64,000 nucleotides of DNA from Rarobacter faecitabidus (lineage in GTDB: Bacteria > Actinomycetota > Actinomycetes > Actinomycetales > Cellulomonadaceae). Location: assembly GCF_006716265.1 (NCBI RefSeq), contig NZ_VFOS01000001.1:744001-808000 (forward strand), in the 5' to 3' direction. This document shows positions 45,970-56,482 of the stretch, one piece after another. A program made the position numbers and the translations under genes. Every line of letters begins with the position of its first letter. Position 1 is the first letter of the stretch. Under the pieces are notes generated by a model. The model searched no databases. It saw only the letters and a list, made by a program, of their open reading frames with translations, and was not told the origin of the DNA.

Positions 45970-46033
45970 CCTCCATCGCCTAGCGTGGCCGCCTGGACCG
46001 CGCGTCGCCCAACATCTGACAAGATAGGGAACC

Positions 46034-47410
46034 ATGGCACGCCCCGCACCCCTATCTGGCTTCCCCGAGTGGCTTCCGGCCGAACGTATCGTCGAGAACC
46101 ACGTGCTCGACACCGTTCGGGAGGTCTTCGAACTTCACGGCTTCGCCGGCATCGAGACACGAGCTGTCGAACCCGTCGAGCAGTTGCTGTCCAAGGGTGA
46201 GACGTCCAAGGAGATCTACCTCCTCTCGCGGCTCCAGGCCTCCGAGGACGCGCGCTCCGACAAGCAACTCGGCCTGCACTTCGACCTGACGGTTCCCTTC
46301 GCGCGCTACGTCGTCGAGAACGCGGGAAAGCTGACGTTCCCTTTCAAGCGCTACCAGATCCAGAAGGTGTGGCGCGGCGAGCGCCCGCAAGACGGCCGTT
46401 TCCGTGAGTTCGTCCAGGCGGATATCGACGTCGTCGGGCAGGGGAGCCTGCCGTACCACTTCGAGGTGGAACTGCCACTGATCATGGCCGAGGCGCTCGG
46501 GCGGCTGAGCGAGATCGGCCTGCCGCCGGTGAAAGTGCTCGTCAACAACCGCAAGGTCGCCGAGGGCTTCTACCGCGGCCTCGGCCTCGATGCCGTCGAG
46601 GAGACGCTGCGGGCCGTCGACAAGCTGGACAAGATCGGACCGAGCGCGGTGGCGACGGCGATCCAGCAGGACGCCGGGGCGACGGACGCGCAGGCCCGAG
46701 CGTGCCTCGACCTCGCTGCCATCTCGGGATCCGATGCGGCAGTCCTCGATGACGTCCTCGCGCTCGCGCAGCGGACCGGCGTCTCGCACCCGCTCCTGGA
46801 CGAGGGCATCGCCGAACTCCGCAGCCTGCTCGTCGCCGCTGCGCGCCGCGCCCCGGGCACGATCGTCGCCGATATGAAGATCGCGCGCGGGCTCGACTAC
46901 TACACCGGATCGGTCTACGAGACGGTCCTCGTGGGGCACGAGGAACTCGGCTCGATCTGCTCGGGCGGCCGCTACGACACTCTCGCGTCCGATGGAAAGC
47001 AGAGCTATCCGGGCGTGGGTCTCTCCATCGGCGTCACACGCGTCGTCTCCCGGCTGCTGAGCGCCAACCTGACGTCGGCCACCCGCTCGGTGCCTACCGC
47101 AGTACTCGTCGCCGTGCTGGACGAGGCGCACCGCGAGAGTTCGGATGTGGTGGCCGAACAACTGCGGGCGCGCGGGATCAGCGCCGAAACCTCGCCCGAT
47201 GCGGCGAAGTTCGGAAAGCAGATCCGCTACGCCGACCGTCGCGGCATCCCCTTCGTGTGGTTCCCCGCGGGAAGCGATGCGGATGGCAACTCGACTCGCC
47301 ACCAGGTCAAGGACATCCGCTCCGGCGAACAGGTCGATGCTGAGCCGGCCGCGTGGTCCCCGCCGCCGGCCGACCTGCGTCCCGGTGTGCTGCCCGCCGT
47401 CCAGGACTGA
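46034..47410 (+). CDS. hisS: Histidyl-tRNA synthetase
   Basis: A 458-residue class II synthetase. Motif 2 is GRFREFVQADIDVVG, the histidine-specific motif is ARGLDYYTGSVYET, and motif 3 is PGVGLSIGVTR. An anticodon-binding domain follows from about 355. The start is the ATG at 46034, giving MARPAPLSGFPEWLP. The gene converges on glgX with an 11-base gap. Confidence 0.96.
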   Translation: MARPAPLSGFPEWLPAERIVENHVLDTVREVFELHGFAGIETRAVEPVEQLLSKGETSKEIYLLSRLQASEDARSDKQLGLHFDLTVPFARYVVENAGKLTFPFKRYQIQKVWRGERPQDGRFREFVQADIDVVGQGSLPYHFEVELPLIMAEALGRLSEIGLPPVKVLVNNRKVAEGFYRGLGLDAVEETLRAVDKLDKIGPSAVATAIQQDAGATDAQARACLDLAAISGSDAAVLDDVLALAQRTGVSHPLLDEGIAELRSLLVAAARRAPGTIVADMKIARGLDYYTGSVYETVLVGHEELGSICSGGRYDTLASDGKQSYPGVGLSIGVTRVVSRLLSANLTSATRSVPTAVLVAVLDEAHRESSDVVAEQLRARGISAETSPDAAKFGKQIRYADRRGIPFVWFPAGSDADGNSTRHQVKDIRSGEQVDAEPAAWSPPPADLRPGVLPAVQD

Positions 47411-47421
47411 CCGGGGCTTGG

Positions 47422-49626
47422 CTACGGGGAGGCCGGCGCCTCCTTCGGCGCTGGTCGCGTCAGCAGCATGACGGAGTGACCGCTGACGAGGAGCTTCTGC
47501 CCCGCCTCCAATACCGTGCGTGGTGCCGGATCGGCGGGGACGTCCCCCGAATCGACCGTCCTGACCTCGGCGGGGCCATGCGAGCGGCTGGGAGCCGAGA
47601 TCGCCGGGGCGGTCGTGGAGATCGCGACGGTCCAGGCGTGCCCGTACTGGCTCCCCGGAAGCGTGAACTCGACCGGTTCGGTGTGCGCATTGAACATCAC
47701 GAGGAAACTGTCGTCCTCGATGCGCTGACCGCGCGTATCGGTCTCCGTGATGGCGCTGCCGTTCAGGAACACGGCCATCGCCCGGGCGTACCCGTCGCGC
47801 CAGGCGGCATCGTGCATGGTCGTGCCGTCCGGGTTGAGCCACGCGATGTCGCCCGGACTGTCGTCCTCAGGCGTCGGATCGCCTGCGAAGAATCTGCGCC
47901 GATGCAGTAGCGGGTGCCGGCGGCGCAACCTGACCAGTTCCTGCACGAAAGACAGGTGGACTCGTCCAGCCTCTCCGATATCCCAGTTCACCCACGACAG
48001 CTCATTGTCCTGGCAGTAGGTGTTGTTGTTTCCCTGCTGGGAACGGCCCAGTTCGTCGCCGTGCGCGATCATCGGCACCCCCTGGGAAAGCAGCAGGGTA
48101 GTTAGGAAGTTGCGCATCTGCCGCCACCGCAGCGACTCGATCTGCGCATCGTCGGTGGCTCCCTCGGCGCCGCAGTTCCACGAGCGGTTGTGAGACTCTC
48201 CGTCGTTGTTTTCCTCGCCGTTGGCCTCGTTGTGCTTGTCGTTGTAGCTCACTAGGTCGCGTAGCGTGAAGCCGTCGTGCGCCGTGACGAAGTTGACCGA
48301 TGCCGCCGGTGTGCGTCCGGTGTGCGAATACAGGTCGGAGGAGCCGGCGATCCGGCTCGCGAATTCGCCGAGCTGCGCGGGCTCGCCGCGCCAGAAGTCG
48401 CGCACCGTGTCGCGGTAGTGTCCGTTCCACTCCGACCACAGGGGTGGGAATCCGCCCACCTGGTAGCCGCCATCGCCGAGGTCCCAGGGCTCCGCGATCA
48501 GTTTCACGCGGCCTACGATCGGATCCTGGTGCACCAGGTCGAAGAACGCTGAGAGCCGGTCGACCTCGTGGAACTGGCGCGCTAGCGTCGAAGCGAGATC
48601 AAAGCGGAAGCCGTCGACGTGCATCTCGGTCACCCAGTAGCGCAGCGAGTCCATGATGAGCTGAAGCACTTGGGGATTGCGCATCAGGAGGGAATTTCCG
48701 GTGCCGGTGGTGTCGAAATAGTATTCCGGGGACGAGTCCACCAGGCGGTAGTACGCCTGGTTGTCGATGCCGCGGAACGACAGTGTGGGGCCGAGGTGAT
48801 TGCCCTCGGCGGTGTGGTTATAGACGACATCAAGGATGACCTCGATGTCCGCCTCATGGAGAGTTTTGACGAGGTTCTTGAACTCCTGAACCTGCGCTCC
48901 GCGCGAGCCGAATGCCGCGTACGCCCCATGCGGGGCGAAGAAGCCAATGGTGTTGTAGCCCCAGTAGTTGTGCAGGCCCTTCTCCTGCAGGTTGGGGTCG
49001 TCGACGAACTGGTGCACGGGCATGAGCTCTATCGCGGTGATGCCAAGTTCCTTGAGGTGGTTGATCACAGCGGGATGGCTCATCCCCGCGTACGTGCCGC
49101 GAAGTTCCTCGGGCACCTCGGGATGCAACTGCGTCAGGCCCTTGACGTGGGCCTCGTAAACGATCGTCTCGTGATACTCGTGCCCCGGCGGGCGGTCCTG
49201 GCCCCAGTCGAAGTACGGGTTGATGACGACCGAAACCATCGTGTGCGGGGCCGAGTCGTCGTCGTTGCGCTTCTCCGGATCGTCGAAGTCGTACGAGAAG
49301 ACTGACGGATCAGTGGTCAACTGACCGTCGATCGCCTTGGCGTACGGGTCGAGCAGCAGCTTGTTCGGGTTGCATCGCAGCCCTCGCGGGGGATCGTACG
49401 GGCCGTGCACCCGGAAGCCGTAGCGCTGCCCGGGCTGAATGCCCGGCAGGTAGCCGTGCCACACGAAGGCATCCACCTCCGGCAGATCCACGCGGGTCTC
49501 TTCGCCATCGTCGTCAAGCAGGCAGAGTTCCACGCGCGTCGCGACCTCGGAGAAGATAGCGAAATTGGTGCCGGCGCCGTCGAAGGTCGCGCCAAGCGGA
49601 TAGGGGTGCCCCGGCCAGATCAGCAT
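47422..49626 (-). CDS. glgX: Glycogen debranching enzyme GlgX
   Basis: About 734 residues. It is a GH13 isoamylase-type enzyme that hydrolyses alpha-1,6 branches in phosphorylase limit dextrin. An N-terminal CBM48-like domain ([19 protein letters not shown]) precedes the barrel. Catalytic residues are the nucleophile Asp in DGFRFDLAS, the acid Glu in [13 protein letters not shown] and the third Asp in [10 protein letters not shown]. The start is the ATG at 49626; the frame is open to 49785 but that part is outside the family. The 3' third carries the C-terminal beta-domain. The gene is alone on its strand between hisS and thrS. Confidence 0.95.
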   Translation of the reverse strand: MLIWPGHPYPLGATFDGAGTNFAIFSEVATRVELCLLDDDGEETRVDLPEVDAFVWHGYLPGIQPGQRYGFRVHGPYDPPRGLRCNPNKLLLDPYAKAIDGQLTTDPSVFSYDFDDPEKRNDDDSAPHTMVSVVINPYFDWGQDRPPGHEYHETIVYEAHVKGLTQLHPEVPEELRGTYAGMSHPAVINHLKELGITAIELMPVHQFVDDPNLQEKGLHNYWGYNTIGFFAPHGAYAAFGSRGAQVQEFKNLVKTLHEADIEVILDVVYNHTAEGNHLGPTLSFRGIDNQAYYRLVDSSPEYYFDTTGTGNSLLMRNPQVLQLIMDSLRYWVTEMHVDGFRFDLASTLARQFHEVDRLSAFFDLVHQDPIVGRVKLIAEPWDLGDGGYQVGGFPPLWSEWNGHYRDTVRDFWRGEPAQLGEFASRIAGSSDLYSHTGRTPAASVNFVTAHDGFTLRDLVSYNDKHNEANGEENNDGESHNRSWNCGAEGATDDAQIESLRWRQMRNFLTTLLLSQGVPMIAHGDELGRSQQGNNNTYCQDNELSWVNWDIGEAGRVHLSFVQELVRLRRRHPLLHRRRFFAGDPTPEDDSPGDIAWLNPDGTTMHDAAWRDGYARAMAVFLNGSAITETDTRGQRIEDDSFLVMFNAHTEPVEFTLPGSQYGHAWTVAISTTAPAISAPSRSHGPAEVRTVDSGDVPADPAPRTVLEAGQKLLVSGHSVMLLTRPAPKEAPASP

Positions 49627-49784
49627 GTACCAACATTGCACTACGACCAGCCCTCTTGTCTCCCCGGCCACGCCCCCTATCCCGACCAAAATGTCGGCAG
49701 AATCGTCTCTAGCTGATCGCGGGACTAAAGTTGGTGGTTGTGCTGACCGAGCACACAGCAGACCGAACGCACAAGGAGACTGCA

Positions 49785-49958
49785 ATGGTGGACTTCGACG
49801 CTTTGAAGAACAAGGCCGAGGGCCTCGTCGGCGCCGCGAAGGAGCACGCGACCGACGAGCGCATAGACCAGGCTGCGGAAGGCCTCAAGAAGGTCGCACC
49901 CGATTCGATCGACGGCGCGATCGACAAGATCGCCGACAAGGCCAAGGGCCTGAACTAG
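49785..49958 (+). CDS. MT0933-like small antitoxin-family protein
   Basis: A 57-residue amphipathic helical protein with repeated D-A-L/I-D-K-A patterns, such as KNKAEGLVGAAKEHA and IDKIADKAKGLN. It best resembles the MT0933-like antitoxin family (PF14013), and secondarily CsbD-like proteins. AAGGAGA lies just before the ATG. No partner toxin is encoded next to it: thrS follows 110 bases on and glgX is divergent. A stress or membrane-associated role is as likely as an antitoxin role. Confidence 0.6.
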   Translation: MVDFDALKNKAEGLVGAAKEHATDERIDQAAEGLKKVAPDSIDGAIDKIADKAKGLN

Positions 49959-50068
49959 ATCAAGGAACCCACCGCGGGCGAACTCGTCCACGGACCTGAA
50001 ACCCAACCGCAACGAGACCGGGCGCAACTCGCGCGTCCTGCCCGGTTCGCAACCAAGGAGCACCGCCC

Positions 50069-52111
50069 GTGTCCAGCCCGCTCGACCCGAACGTCCAGCC
50101 CGCGCCCACCGAACCGGCGATCGACATCACCGTCGCCGGTGCGCGAACCACGGCCCTGGCCGGATCGACGGCAGCCGAACTCTTCGCGTCCGACCGCTCC
50201 ATCGTCGTCGCGCGCATCAACGGGGAACTGCGCGATCTCGCGACCGTCCTGAACGCCGGAGACGACGTCGAGCCTGTCACCATCGATTCACCCGACGGAC
50301 TCGCCGTGCTCCGCCACTCCGCCGCGCACGTGCTGGCCCAGGCCGTCCAGGAGATCAACCCGAAGGCGAAGCTCGGCATCGGCCCGCCGATCACCGACGG
50401 CTTCTACTACGACTTCGACGTCGAGACGCCGTTCACCCCGGAGGATCTCGCCGCGCTCGACAAGGCGATGGCGAAGATCATCAAGCAGGGCCAGACGTTC
50501 CGCCGTCGTGAGGTATCGGACGAGGATGCGCTCGCGGAACTGGCCGACGAGCCGTACAAGATCGAGCTCATCGGGCTGAAGTCCAACGCGTCCGACGCAG
50601 GCGAGGGAGCCGGAGTCGAGGTGGGCGACGGCGGCCTGTCGATCTACGAGAACGTCCTGCGCGACGGCACCGTGGTGTGGCAGGACCTGTGCCGCGGCCC
50701 GCACCTGCCCAGCACTCGCCTGATCGGCAACGGCGTCAAGCTCATGCGTTCGGCCGCCGCCTACTGGCGGGGCAGCGAGAAGAATCCGCAGCTCCAGCGC
50801 GTCTACGGCACCGCTTGGCCCACCAAGGACGAACTGCGCGCCTACCTCGACCGCCTCGCCGAGGCCGAGCGCCGGGACCACCGCCGCCTCGGCACCGAGT
50901 TGGATCTGTTCAGCTTCCCTGACGAGATCGGCTCCGGGCTCGCAGTGTTCCACCCCAAGGGCGGAATCATCCGCATGGAGATGGAGGAGTACTCCCGCCG
51001 CCGTCACGTCGAGGCTGACTACTCGTTCGTGAACTCGCCCCACATCACCAAGGCGAAGCTGTTCGAGACCTCGAAGCACCTGGACTGGTACGCCGACGGC
51101 ATGTACCCGCCCATGAAGCTCGACGAGGAACGCGACTCCGAGGGCAACATCCGCAAGGCGGCGCAGGACTACTACCTCAAGCCCATGAACTGCCCCATGC
51201 ACAACCTGATCTTCTCCTCGCGCGGACGCTCGTATCGCGAACTGCCACTGCGGCTGTTCGAGTTCGGCACCGTCTATCGCTACGAGAAGTCCGGCGTGGT
51301 GCACGGGCTGACGCGCGCTCGCGGCTTCACCCAGGATGACGCGCACATCTACACCACGCGCGAGCAGATGAAGGACGAACTGTCGTCCCTGCTGTCCTTC
51401 GTGCTGGACCTGCTGCGCGACTACGGCCTGGAGGACTTCTACCTCGAGCTCTCCACGCGCGATCCCGAGAAGTCGGTGGGCGACGACGAGACGTGGCACG
51501 AGGCCACGGAGACGCTGCGCGAGGTTGCGACCGAATCGGGCCTGCACCTGGTGGACGATCCGGGCGGCGCGGCCTTCTACGGCCCGAAGATATCCGTGCA
51601 GGCGAAGGACGCTATCGGCCGCACCTGGCAGCTCTCGACGATCCAGCTCGACTTCTTCGAGCCCGAGTTGTTCGAACTCGAGTACGCGGCCGCGGACGGC
51701 ACGCGCCAGCGGCCAGTCATGATCCACCGCGCGCTCTTCGGGTCGATCGAGCGATTCTTCGCGATCCTCGTCGAGCACTATGCTGGCGCGTTCCCCACCT
51801 GGCTCGCCCCGGTGCAGGTCCGAGCGATCCCGGTCGCCGAGGCCTTCGAGGACTACCTGAACGAATTCGTGTCGACGCTGCGTCTCCAGGGCGTGCGGGC
51901 CGAACTCGACACGAGCCATGACCGGTTCCCCAAGAAGATCCGCACCGCGTCGAAGGAGAAGATCCCGTTCGTGGTCATCGCGGGCGGCGAGGACGCCGAT
52001 GCGGGCGCCGTATCATTCCGATTCCGCGACGGCTCTCAGCGCAACGGCATCCCCCTCGCCGAGGCCGCTGAGCTCATCCTCACGTCGATTCGAGATCGGT
52101 CTCAGGTGTGA
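50069..52111 (+). CDS. thrS: Threonyl-tRNA synthetase
   Basis: A 680-residue class II synthetase with a TGS domain (about 18-78), an editing domain with [10 protein letters not shown] (His83, His87), a catalytic core with motif 2 [24 protein letters not shown], and a C-terminal anticodon-binding domain. The start is the GTG at 50069 with AAGGAG upstream. It opens a run of overlapping genes: HIT, pgsA, patA, pimA. Confidence 0.96.
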   Translation: MSSPLDPNVQPAPTEPAIDITVAGARTTALAGSTAAELFASDRSIVVARINGELRDLATVLNAGDDVEPVTIDSPDGLAVLRHSAAHVLAQAVQEINPKAKLGIGPPITDGFYYDFDVETPFTPEDLAALDKAMAKIIKQGQTFRRREVSDEDALAELADEPYKIELIGLKSNASDAGEGAGVEVGDGGLSIYENVLRDGTVVWQDLCRGPHLPSTRLIGNGVKLMRSAAAYWRGSEKNPQLQRVYGTAWPTKDELRAYLDRLAEAERRDHRRLGTELDLFSFPDEIGSGLAVFHPKGGIIRMEMEEYSRRRHVEADYSFVNSPHITKAKLFETSKHLDWYADGMYPPMKLDEERDSEGNIRKAAQDYYLKPMNCPMHNLIFSSRGRSYRELPLRLFEFGTVYRYEKSGVVHGLTRARGFTQDDAHIYTTREQMKDELSSLLSFVLDLLRDYGLEDFYLELSTRDPEKSVGDDETWHEATETLREVATESGLHLVDDPGGAAFYGPKISVQAKDAIGRTWQLSTIQLDFFEPELFELEYAAADGTRQRPVMIHRALFGSIERFFAILVEHYAGAFPTWLAPVQVRAIPVAEAFEDYLNEFVSTLRLQGVRAELDTSHDRFPKKIRTASKEKIPFVVIAGGEDADAGAVSFRFRDGSQRNGIPLAEAAELILTSIRDRSQV

Positions 52112-52692
52112 GCGGAGCGGGCGGGGCACGGGTGAACCCCGCGGATGACTTCGCGGGGGACCCCGACGGTTTGCAACGGCTGTGGACCCCCCACCGGATG
52201 GCCTACATCGACGGCGATGCGAAGCCCGCCGATGCGTCCGAGAACGCCTGCCCGTTCTGCGCTGCCGTGTCGGGCGACGACGAGAGCCACCTCGTCGTCG
52301 CGCGTGGCAGCCGCGCCTACGTGATCCTTAATCTGTTCCCGTACAACTCGGGCCACGTGCTGGTGTGCCCCAATCGGCACGTTGCGGACTACACCGACCT
52401 CACAGTGCCGGAGCGCGACGAGGTCGCCGAACTCTCGCAGCAGGCCATGCTCGTGGTGCGAGCCGTCCTGAACCCGCACGGCTTCAATCTCGGGATGAAC
52501 CAGGGGGACGTCGCAGGCGCTGGCATCGCCGCGCACCTGCATCAGCACATCGTCCCGCGCTGGCTCGGCGACGCCAACTTCTTCCCCATCGTGGCGCAGA
52601 CCAAGGCGATGCCGCAGCTGCTGTCGCAGACGCGGGACCGGCTCGCGGCAGCGTGGCCCGAGCAAACCACAAGGACAAGCGAGACATCATGA
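52108..52692 (+). CDS. HIT-domain phosphorylase/hydrolase (AP4A-phosphorylase type)
   Basis: A 194-residue HIT protein with the triad HLHQHIVPR (about 143-151) and the conserved upstream [12 protein letters not shown]. In mycobacteria the orthologous position (Rv2613c) encodes an Ap4A phosphorylase, so diadenosine polyphosphates are a plausible substrate. The GTG start overlaps the thrS stop. The stop overlaps the pgsA ATG. Confidence 0.9.
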   Translation: MSGAGGARVNPADDFAGDPDGLQRLWTPHRMAYIDGDAKPADASENACPFCAAVSGDDESHLVVARGSRAYVILNLFPYNSGHVLVCPNRHVADYTDLTVPERDEVAELSQQAMLVVRAVLNPHGFNLGMNQGDVAGAGIAAHLHQHIVPRWLGDANFFPIVAQTKAMPQLLSQTRDRLAAAWPEQTTRTSETS

Positions 52693-53318
52693 TCACTGCG
52701 TTACGCGGCGTCATCGGCAAGGCGATGACGCCCCTGGCACGCGCACTGCTGCGCATCGGGGTGAGTCCCGACGCGGTGACGATCATCGGCACCATCGGCA
52801 CGATCGCGGCCGCGCTGTGGCTGCTGCCGACCGGCCACCTGTTCGTGGGGGCGCTGGTCATCGGCGCGTTCGCGCTGTCTGACGCGCTCGACGGCACGAT
52901 GGCTCGCCTCTCTGGTCGCAGCGGCCCGTGGGGCGCCTTCCTCGACTCGACACTCGACCGGCTCGCTGACGGCGCGATCTTCACGGCCATCGGGGTGTAC
53001 TTCCTGGTCCAGCAGGAGGGGAACATCGCCATTGTCGGCGCCAGCCTGGCGGCCGCGTGCGTCGTCTTCGGGTTCACCGTGTCCTACGCCAGGGCGCGTG
53101 CCGAAGGGCTGGGCTTCCAGGCCGCCGTGGGTATCGCCGAACGCTCCGAGCGGCTGGTGATCTCGCTGGTGGTCACGGGGTTCGTCGGGATCGGGCTACC
53201 CGTCAGTGTGCTCGTGGTCGTGCTCGGCATCATCGCCGTGGCCAGCCTGATCACGGTCGGGCAGCGGATGGCGGCCGTCCGCAGTCAGGCCAAGGCAGCG
53301 GACGCGGATACGCCGTGA
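52689..53318 (+). CDS. pgsA: Phosphatidylinositol phosphate synthase (CDP-alcohol transferase)
   Basis: A 209-residue membrane enzyme. The CDP-alcohol phosphatidyltransferase motif is complete: SDALDGTMARLSGRSGPWGA then FLDSTLDRLAD, with Asp65, Asp68, Asp86 and Asp90 as metal ligands. About six helices are predicted. In this operon setting it should make phosphatidylinositol phosphate, the precursor for PI mannosides. The ATG overlaps the HIT stop, and its TGA overlaps the GTG of patA. Confidence 0.93.
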   Translation: MITALRGVIGKAMTPLARALLRIGVSPDAVTIIGTIGTIAAALWLLPTGHLFVGALVIGAFALSDALDGTMARLSGRSGPWGAFLDSTLDRLADGAIFTAIGVYFLVQQEGNIAIVGASLAAACVVFGFTVSYARARAEGLGFQAAVGIAERSERLVISLVVTGFVGIGLPVSVLVVVLGIIAVASLITVGQRMAAVRSQAKAADADTP

Positions 53319-54277
53319 GCGGGTCCCCGGTCGCCCGCGCCTTTCACCTCGCATGGCGGGTCATTCCCCGGCTCCCGCGCGGGCTGGTGGCCAGGACTGC
53401 GGATATTGCCGCCGACGTCACCTGGCTGCTAGGCGGGAAGGGCGTCCGGCAACTCGAGAAGAATCTCGCGCGCGTCACTGGCGGCACGGATCGTCGATCG
53501 CTGCGCCGGCTCTCGCGCCGCGGCATGCGCTCCTACTTCCGCTACTTCAGCGAGGCGTTCCAGGTGACGGGATTCTCGGCCGAGGAAATAGCAGCGCGAG
53601 TGCGCGCCGAGAACCTGGACGTTCCGCGCGCGCTCCTGGCGCAGGGCAAGGCGCTCGTCCTGGCCCTGGGGCACCTCGGGAACTGGGACCTGGCCGGATT
53701 GTGGTCGGTGCATCACTTCGCGAAGGTGACGACCGTCGCTGAACGGCTCGAGCCGCCGGAACTCTTCGAGGAGTTCGTATCGTTTCGCAGCCGCCTCGGC
53801 ATGGAGATCTTCGCCTTCGGTGACGATGGACTGTTTCGCGACCTGCAGCAGGCGGCGCGAGGGGACGCGAAGATCATCCCCTTGCTGGCCGATCGTGACC
53901 TGGGCAAGAGCGGAGTCGAGGTCACTATCGCCGGTCAGGCTGCGCGGGTTGCTGCCGGTCCGGCCGCGCTTGCCGTGAGCACGGGGGCGGAACTCTTCGC
54001 CCTCAGGATCTACTACGAGCGGCTCACCGGCGAGCGCAGGCGGCGAGCGCGTTCGCGCTGGGGTATCGTCCTGTCATTCTCGGATCAGATTATGGTCGAC
54101 GACGTGGCCGGTCCGACGCGCGAGCGGGTCCGTGTGGTCTCGCAGCGGTGGGTCGACGCCCTCTTCGCCGGCGTCGCCGAGCACCCGGAGGATTGGCACA
54201 TGCTGCAGAAGGTGTTCGTCGCCGATCTCGATCCCGAGAAATACCGTCGGATAACGGGGGAGGGGTCCAGGTCTTGA
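53315..54277 (+). CDS. patA: PIM acyltransferase (PatA/LpxL-like)
   Basis: A 320-residue lysophospholipid acyltransferase-family enzyme. The catalytic H-x4-D is LGHLGNWDLAG, followed by the LLADRDLGKSG segment. It is expected to acylate the mannose of PIM1 or PIM2 at the inner membrane face. GTG overlaps the pgsA stop, and TGA overlaps the TTG of pimA. Homology is to the LpxL/HtrB group, but the operon (pgsA and PimA) identifies the role. Confidence 0.88.
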   Translation: MSGSPVARAFHLAWRVIPRLPRGLVARTADIAADVTWLLGGKGVRQLEKNLARVTGGTDRRSLRRLSRRGMRSYFRYFSEAFQVTGFSAEEIAARVRAENLDVPRALLAQGKALVLALGHLGNWDLAGLWSVHHFAKVTTVAERLEPPELFEEFVSFRSRLGMEIFAFGDDGLFRDLQQAARGDAKIIPLLADRDLGKSGVEVTIAGQAARVAAGPAALAVSTGAELFALRIYYERLTGERRRRARSRWGIVLSFSDQIMVDDVAGPTRERVRVVSQRWVDALFAGVAEHPEDWHMLQKVFVADLDPEKYRRITGEGSRS

Positions 54278-55500
54278 TCGAACCGGTCGGCCCGTTACGA
54301 GTGGGCATCGTCTGCCCCTACTCCTTCGACGCCCCCGGCGGCGTCCAATTCCACGTCCGGGATCTCGCCAAGGCGCTGGTCAACGCCGGACACCACGCTT
54401 CCGTCCTGGCACCCGCGGATGAGGACACGGTGCTCCCGCCGCATGTCGTCGGCGCGGGCGGGGCGCTTGCGGTCCGATACAACGGATCGGTCGCGCGGCT
54501 GGCATTCGGCCCGAGGGCGGCCGCGCGCGTCCGCCGATGGCTCAACGAGGGCAACTTCGACATCCTCCACCTGCACGAGCCCGCGACCCCGTCGCTGTCG
54601 ATGCTTGCGCTTTGGATCGCGCAGGGGCCGATCGCCGCGACCTTTCACACATCGCTGGTACGCTCGCGCGCGTTGCAGATAGCCTCGCCGATGGTGCGGC
54701 CCTCCCTGGAGAAGATCGACGCGCGGATCGCCGTTTCCGAGGATGCGCGCAGGACGCTCATCGACCACCTCGGCGGCGACGCCGTGGTGATTCCCAATGG
54801 GGTATTCGTGGACGAGTTCTCCGGCGCTCCGACACGACCTGACTGGTCCGGCAGACCGGGTGCTCCCACAGTGGCGTTCCTGGGCAGGCTGGACGAACCC
54901 CGCAAGGGTCTGCCGGTACTGACCGCAGCCATTCCCAAGGTGCTCGAGCAGATCCCGGGTGCCCGGTTCCTGATCGCCGGTCGCGGGGACGAGGGGGAGG
55001 CCGCTGCGCGAGCCGCCCTCGGGGACGCGATCGGCCAGGTGGAGTTCCTCGGCGGTGTCTCGGACGAGGACAAGGCCTCGCTGCTGGCGTCTGTCGACGC
55101 ATACGTTGCACCGCAGACGGGCGGCGAGAGCTTCGGGATCGTGCTGGTGGAGGCGATGGCGGCGGGTACCGCGGTCGTTGCGAGCGATCTGCCCGCCTTC
55201 GAGCGCGTACTGGAGGGCGGCAACGCGGGTGCGGTGTTCTGCAATGAGGATGCGGATTCGCTGGCGACCCGTCTCGTCGAGATTCTCACAGACGATGAAT
55301 TGCGCCGAGGCTTCAGCGAGCGAGGCGCGGAGCGCGCCCTGACGTTCGACTGGGCGCAGGTGACCGGACAGGTGCTCAACGTGTACCAGACGGTGCTTGC
55401 CGGAGCTGCGGCGCTCGGCGCGGTGGGCGAGGACCCGCATGCGGAGTCGCGCCGGTCGCGTCGAGAGCGGTTGCGCGGCGAAATCAAGCGAGGGGAGTGA
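54274..55500 (+). CDS. pimA: Phosphatidylinositol alpha-mannosyltransferase PimA
   Basis: A 408-residue GT-B glycosyltransferase that puts the first mannose on phosphatidylinositol. It has N-terminal SFDAPGGVQFHVRDLAKAL, then ATFHTSLVRSR, FLGRLDEPRKGL and the donor-site GGESFGIVLVEAMAAGTAVVAS. The basic C-terminal tail (RRSRRERLRGEIKRGE) could bind the membrane. The start is a TTG at 54274 with GGGGGAGG upstream; no ATG is available. The operon continues 4 bases later. Confidence 0.92.
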   Translation: MIEPVGPLRVGIVCPYSFDAPGGVQFHVRDLAKALVNAGHHASVLAPADEDTVLPPHVVGAGGALAVRYNGSVARLAFGPRAAARVRRWLNEGNFDILHLHEPATPSLSMLALWIAQGPIAATFHTSLVRSRALQIASPMVRPSLEKIDARIAVSEDARRTLIDHLGGDAVVIPNGVFVDEFSGAPTRPDWSGRPGAPTVAFLGRLDEPRKGLPVLTAAIPKVLEQIPGARFLIAGRGDEGEAAARAALGDAIGQVEFLGGVSDEDKASLLASVDAYVAPQTGGESFGIVLVEAMAAGTAVVASDLPAFERVLEGGNAGAVFCNEDADSLATRLVEILTDDELRRGFSERGAERALTFDWAQVTGQVLNVYQTVLAGAAALGAVGEDPHAESRRSRRERLRGEIKRGE

Positions 55501-55504
55501 GCAG

Positions 55505-56194
55505 ATGGCCTGGTCTGAGACTTTCCTCATCGTCCTCGGCGTCGCCCTGCTGGTGGGGCTCTGGGCCGCACGATTCGCTCGGCGTCTGGACAGGCTGCAC
55601 CGCAAGGTGCTGGCCTCGCGCATGGCGCTCGAGGCGCAATTGCTGCGGCGGGCGAACATCGCCAGCCGGATCGCCACGGCGGCTTGCTTCGATCCGGTCA
55701 CATCGGTGCTCGTCCTCGCGGCCGCGGACGAGGCCGCCGCGACGCGCTCCAACGCGGACAGGGCGCTGCTCGATGCGGTGCCCGATCTTGCGGATGCGCT
55801 TGGCGTGCGCGTGACGCGGGACGCGTCGGGGCCGTCGAACGCGGCAGTCGTGCGCGGGCTCGAACAGATGGGCATCGATCAGCAGCGCGTCGACGCCGAG
55901 AACGGCCTCAGCCTGACTTTGCGCGAGGCGCTCGATGACGGGGACGAGGTCGCGTTGCTTTACAGCGACACCGAGTCCGCCGAACTTCTCGAGGATCTTG
56001 CCGCGGCCTGGTATCGCAGTCAGCTCGCGCGGCGATTCCACAACGAGTCCGTCTCCCAGGTTCAACTGGCGCGCAAGAACCTCGGCGTGCGGATCCTGCA
56101 TCTCGCCGGGCACGCGGTGATGCCGCAGCCGGTGGACCTCGATGACACCTGGCCGCGCAACCTCAAAGCTCCGGACGGCGCTGTCACGACGTGA
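55505..56194 (+). CDS. Hypothetical membrane-anchored protein of the PIM operon
   Basis: A 229-residue protein with one N-terminal helix (about 6-22), then a cytoplasmic helical domain (about 30-200) rich in Ala/Arg/Glu, for example SRMALEAQLLRRANIASRIAT and the end part SQVQLARKNLGVRILHLAGHA. It is not assigned to a known family by me. It is the last gene of the thrS-pimA run, with the ATG 4 bases after pimA. A role in PIM synthesis or in the envelope is inferred from context only. Confidence 0.75.
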   Translation: MAWSETFLIVLGVALLVGLWAARFARRLDRLHRKVLASRMALEAQLLRRANIASRIATAACFDPVTSVLVLAAADEAAATRSNADRALLDAVPDLADALGVRVTRDASGPSNAAVVRGLEQMGIDQQRVDAENGLSLTLREALDDGDEVALLYSDTESAELLEDLAAAWYRSQLARRFHNESVSQVQLARKNLGVRILHLAGHAVMPQPVDLDDTWPRNLKAPDGAVTT

Positions 56195-56482
56195 CGGAGG
56201 CCTCGTCCTCAATCACCCGCGCCCGAGCGCAGGTCGGGCGCGCCCCGCCATCGTGGACAAGCCGCGCCATACGTCGTGTGCGCCAACTTTGTTCGCTTGC
56301 GGCAGTCCGCGCAGGGGCAAACGAATGAAATTCGAGCAAGCGATGGGGACTGGTCCGAGGGTGGTCCAGCGCGTTGCCATCATCTGGGCGTGGACGCGAA
56401 AGGGCGGTCGTCCAGCGTAGGATGGACTGCGCTCCTTCCGCTTCAGCGCGGATAGAACCCAAATCTTCGAAATGAGGTAGCT

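Noticed and set aside
46052-47842. A 596-codon minus-strand frame opposite hisS
   Set aside because: It crosses from hisS into glgX and has no domain; hisS is unambiguous.
50288-51919. A 543-codon minus-strand frame opposite thrS
   Set aside because: A shadow of thrS; the composition is the reverse complement of strong coding bias.
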